From positions 6,134 to 70,133 of the forward strand of contig JBIQHF010000017.1 in the NCBI GenBank assembly GCA_044508675.1: a stretch of 64,000 nt of DNA. Reading direction: 5' to 3'. Shown here in pieces: positions 62,598 through 64,000 of the stretch (the first letter of the stretch is position 1; each line of letters opens with the position of its first letter). Source of the DNA: Raineyella sp044508675 (GTDB taxonomy: Bacteria > Actinomycetota > Actinomycetes > Propionibacteriales > Propionibacteriaceae). The position numbers and the translations under genes are program-made. Below the pieces are notes generated by a model. That model did not search any database, had not been told where the DNA came from, and saw nothing but the letters and a program-made list of their open reading frames with translations.

Positions 62598-63821
62598 TCA
62601 GCGGCCGGTGTGGCGACCGGCGGCCGCCCTGGCCCAGGCGTCGGCGGCCATCACGATCTCCACGGTGATCGCGTCGTCCCCGACGAAGGTCGATCCGTCA
62701 AGTGCCCCGGTGGCCCCGGGGTCGCAGTGCTCGTCCAGGACGGCGGCGATCGTGTCGACGATACCGAGGAACCCCAGGCGTCCCTCGCAGAACGCGTCGA
62801 CGCAGACCTCGTTCGCCGCGTTGAGCACCGCCGGCGCCGTGCCCCCCAGTGTGCCTGCGCGTCGCGCCAATTCAACCGCGGGGAACGCCTCGGAGTCGAG
62901 CGGCTCGAACGTCCATTCCGAGGCCTGCGACCAGTCGACCGGGGCTGCGGCGCCGGGGACCCGGTCGGGCCAGGTCAGGCCGAGGGCGATCGGCAGCTTC
63001 ATGTCGGGCGGCGAGCACTGGGCGATCAGCGCCCCGTCGACGTACTCGACGGCCGAGTGCACCACCGACTGGGGGTGGACCACCACCTGGATGCGGTCCA
63101 GGGGGATGTCATAGAGCAGCCCGGCCTCGATCAGCTCCAGGCCCTTGTTGACCAGCGTGGCCGAGTTGATGGTGATCACGCGTCCCATCTGCCAGGTCGG
63201 GTGGGCCATCGCCTGCGCGGGGGTCACGTCGCCGAGCCGGTCGCGCGTACGACCCCGGAACGGCCCGCCCGAGGCGGTCAGGACCAGTCGACTGACCTCG
63301 TCGCGTCGACCGGCACGCAGGCACTGGGCGAAGGCGGAGTGCTCGGAGTCGACGGCGACGATCTGGCCGGGGGCGGCCGCCTCGGTGACCAGGCGGCCGC
63401 CGATGACCAGGGACTCCTTGTTGGCGAGGGCGAGGGTGGTGCCCGCCCGGAGCGCCGCCAGGGTCGGTAGCAGTCCGACCGAGCCGGTGATGCCGTTCAG
63501 CACGACGTCCGCCGGCTCGCCCGCCAGCTCGGTGGCCGCCTCGGGGCCGGCGATGATCCGTGGCAGCTCGAACTCCCCGCGGCTCCAGCCGCGCCGCTGC
63601 GCCGCGGCGTACAGGGCGAGCTGGAGGTCCTGGACTGCGGTCGGGCGGGCCAGCGCCACGGTCCGCGGCGCGTACTCCAGCACTTGGCCGGCCAGCAGGT
63701 CCACACTCGCCCCGCCGGCCGCCAGTCCGACCACCCGGAACTGGTCCCGGCGCCCGGAGATGACCTCCAGCGCCTGGGTTCCGATGGAGCCGGTACTGCC
63801 CAGAATGATCACGTCTCGCAC
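62598..63821 (-). CDS. dxr: 1-deoxy-D-xylulose-5-phosphate reductoisomerase
   Basis: A 407-residue NADPH-dependent enzyme, first committed step of the MEP pathway. The dinucleotide motif is ILGSTGSIGTQAL; the metal and active-site blocks are ALANKESLV, VDSEHSA and HPQSVVHS. GTG start; GACACT, a weak -10-like hexamer, ends 6 bases upstream, so it may be leaderless. Downstream rseP is 61 bases away. A perfect CRP-type site lies about 110 bases upstream. Confidence 0.95.
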   Translation of the reverse strand: MRDVIILGSTGSIGTQALEVISGRRDQFRVVGLAAGGASVDLLAGQVLEYAPRTVALARPTAVQDLQLALYAAAQRRGWSRGEFELPRIIAGPEAATELAGEPADVVLNGITGSVGLLPTLAALRAGTTLALANKESLVIGGRLVTEAAAPGQIVAVDSEHSAFAQCLRAGRRDEVSRLVLTASGGPFRGRTRDRLGDVTPAQAMAHPTWQMGRVITINSATLVNKGLELIEAGLLYDIPLDRIQVVVHPQSVVHSAVEYVDGALIAQCSPPDMKLPIALGLTWPDRVPGAAAPVDWSQASEWTFEPLDSEAFPAVELARRAGTLGGTAPAVLNAANEVCVDAFCEGRLGFLGIVDTIAAVLDEHCDPGATGALDGSTFVGDDAITVEIVMAADAWARAAAGRHTGR

Positions 63822-64000
63822 CGGTCCAGTGTCGCATGCCCGCCATCTCCGGCATTTGCCTGACGACCACCTAGGCAGGCACCTAGGTCGAGGTCACCAT
63901 GTTCGTTTCACCGGAACACAAGCCTGTGACGACCCTCACAACGCTGTGGAGTGTTCCCGTTAAAGTGGATATCGGATTTATGCCGCGAGTTCGTTGATGT
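63822..64000. other. Intergenic region at the right edge
   Basis: About 180 bases with no gene inside the window. It holds a 12-base direct repeat (CACCTAGG twice, around 63868-63887), a perfect CRP-type site and an AT-richer stretch that could be a promoter reading to the right. The downstream gene is outside the window. Confidence 0.5.
63925..63940. promoter_or_regulatory. Perfect CRP/GlxR-type site
   Basis: TGTGA, six bases, TCACA, with no mismatch to the CRP/GlxR consensus. It is 104 bases from the dxr start and may instead control a rightward gene beyond the edge. Confidence 0.6.

Noticed and set aside
63940..64000. mraZ promoter with GTGGA repeats at the right edge
   Set aside because: Two GTGGA elements occur, but their 19-base spacing does not match the usual 10-base period and the gene is outside the window.

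Overview
The window is chromosomal DNA from a high-GC actinobacterium, most likely of the Propionibacteriaceae or a near relative. The grounds are high GC throughout, many GTG and some TTG starts, and actinobacterial markers and gene orders: rnhB-DUF2469-yraN-comM-dprA, a DUF4439 lipoprotein divergent from rimP, a DUF4081 acetyltransferase beside ispG, and a single-subunit cytochrome-b SdhC. No rRNA, tRNA, CRISPR array, insertion sequence, integrase or prophage gene was seen. Almost all of the window is core genome, densely packed, and no convincing new multi-gene system was found.

Layout. 1-845: 3' end of malate:quinone oxidoreductase (mqo). 912-4614: small unknown genes, a class IV aminotransferase, metB and a small acetyltransferase. 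4659-10067: dprA, comM, yraN, DUF2469, rnhB, lepB, rplS. 10269-14755: a nitrilase-family amidase and sdhCAB, lying between rplS and trmD. 14884-21801: trmD, rimM, khpA, rpsP, an amidohydrolase, ffh, ftsY and a small membrane protein. 21959-25119: a GtrA-like protein, mutM, rnc, rpmF, DUF177. 25960-39772, mostly plus strand: recG, rsmD, coaD, an argE/dapE peptidase, rpmB, rpsO, pnp, an M16 peptidase, dapB, a kinase-like gene and RNase J. 39787-51326: a flavoprotein, then ribF, truB, rbfA, infB, ylxR, nusA and rimP, with a plus-strand fur-catalase pair set between ylxR and nusA. 51571-63821: a DUF4439 lipoprotein, a TauE/SafE permease, proS, a CapA-like lipoprotein, a DUF4081 acetyltransferase, ispG, a large secreted nuclease, rseP and dxr.

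Functional themes are translation and ribosome maturation (rplS, rpsP, rpmB, rpmF, rpsO, infB, rimM, rimP, rbfA, truB, trmD, khpA), protein targeting (ffh, ftsY, lepB, rseP), RNA decay (pnp, RNase J, rnc), DNA uptake and repair (dprA, comM, mutM, recG), MEP isoprenoid synthesis (dxr, ispG) and respiration (mqo, sdhCAB). Several blocks look like the usual actinobacterial operons with other genes set in: sdhCAB plus amidase between trmD and rplS, fur-catalase between nusA and ylxR, the nuclease between rseP and ispG, the CapA gene between the acetyltransferase and proS.

Regulation visible in sequence. At least ten genes have a TANNNT -10 hexamer ending 6-7 bases before the start codon, the signature of leaderless mRNA. 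Two CRP/GlxR-type sites occur, one before sdhC and a perfect one near the right edge. GC-rich inverted repeats mark most convergent junctions. infB holds a run of 100 N inside a heptapeptide-coding tandem repeat, so its true length is unknown.
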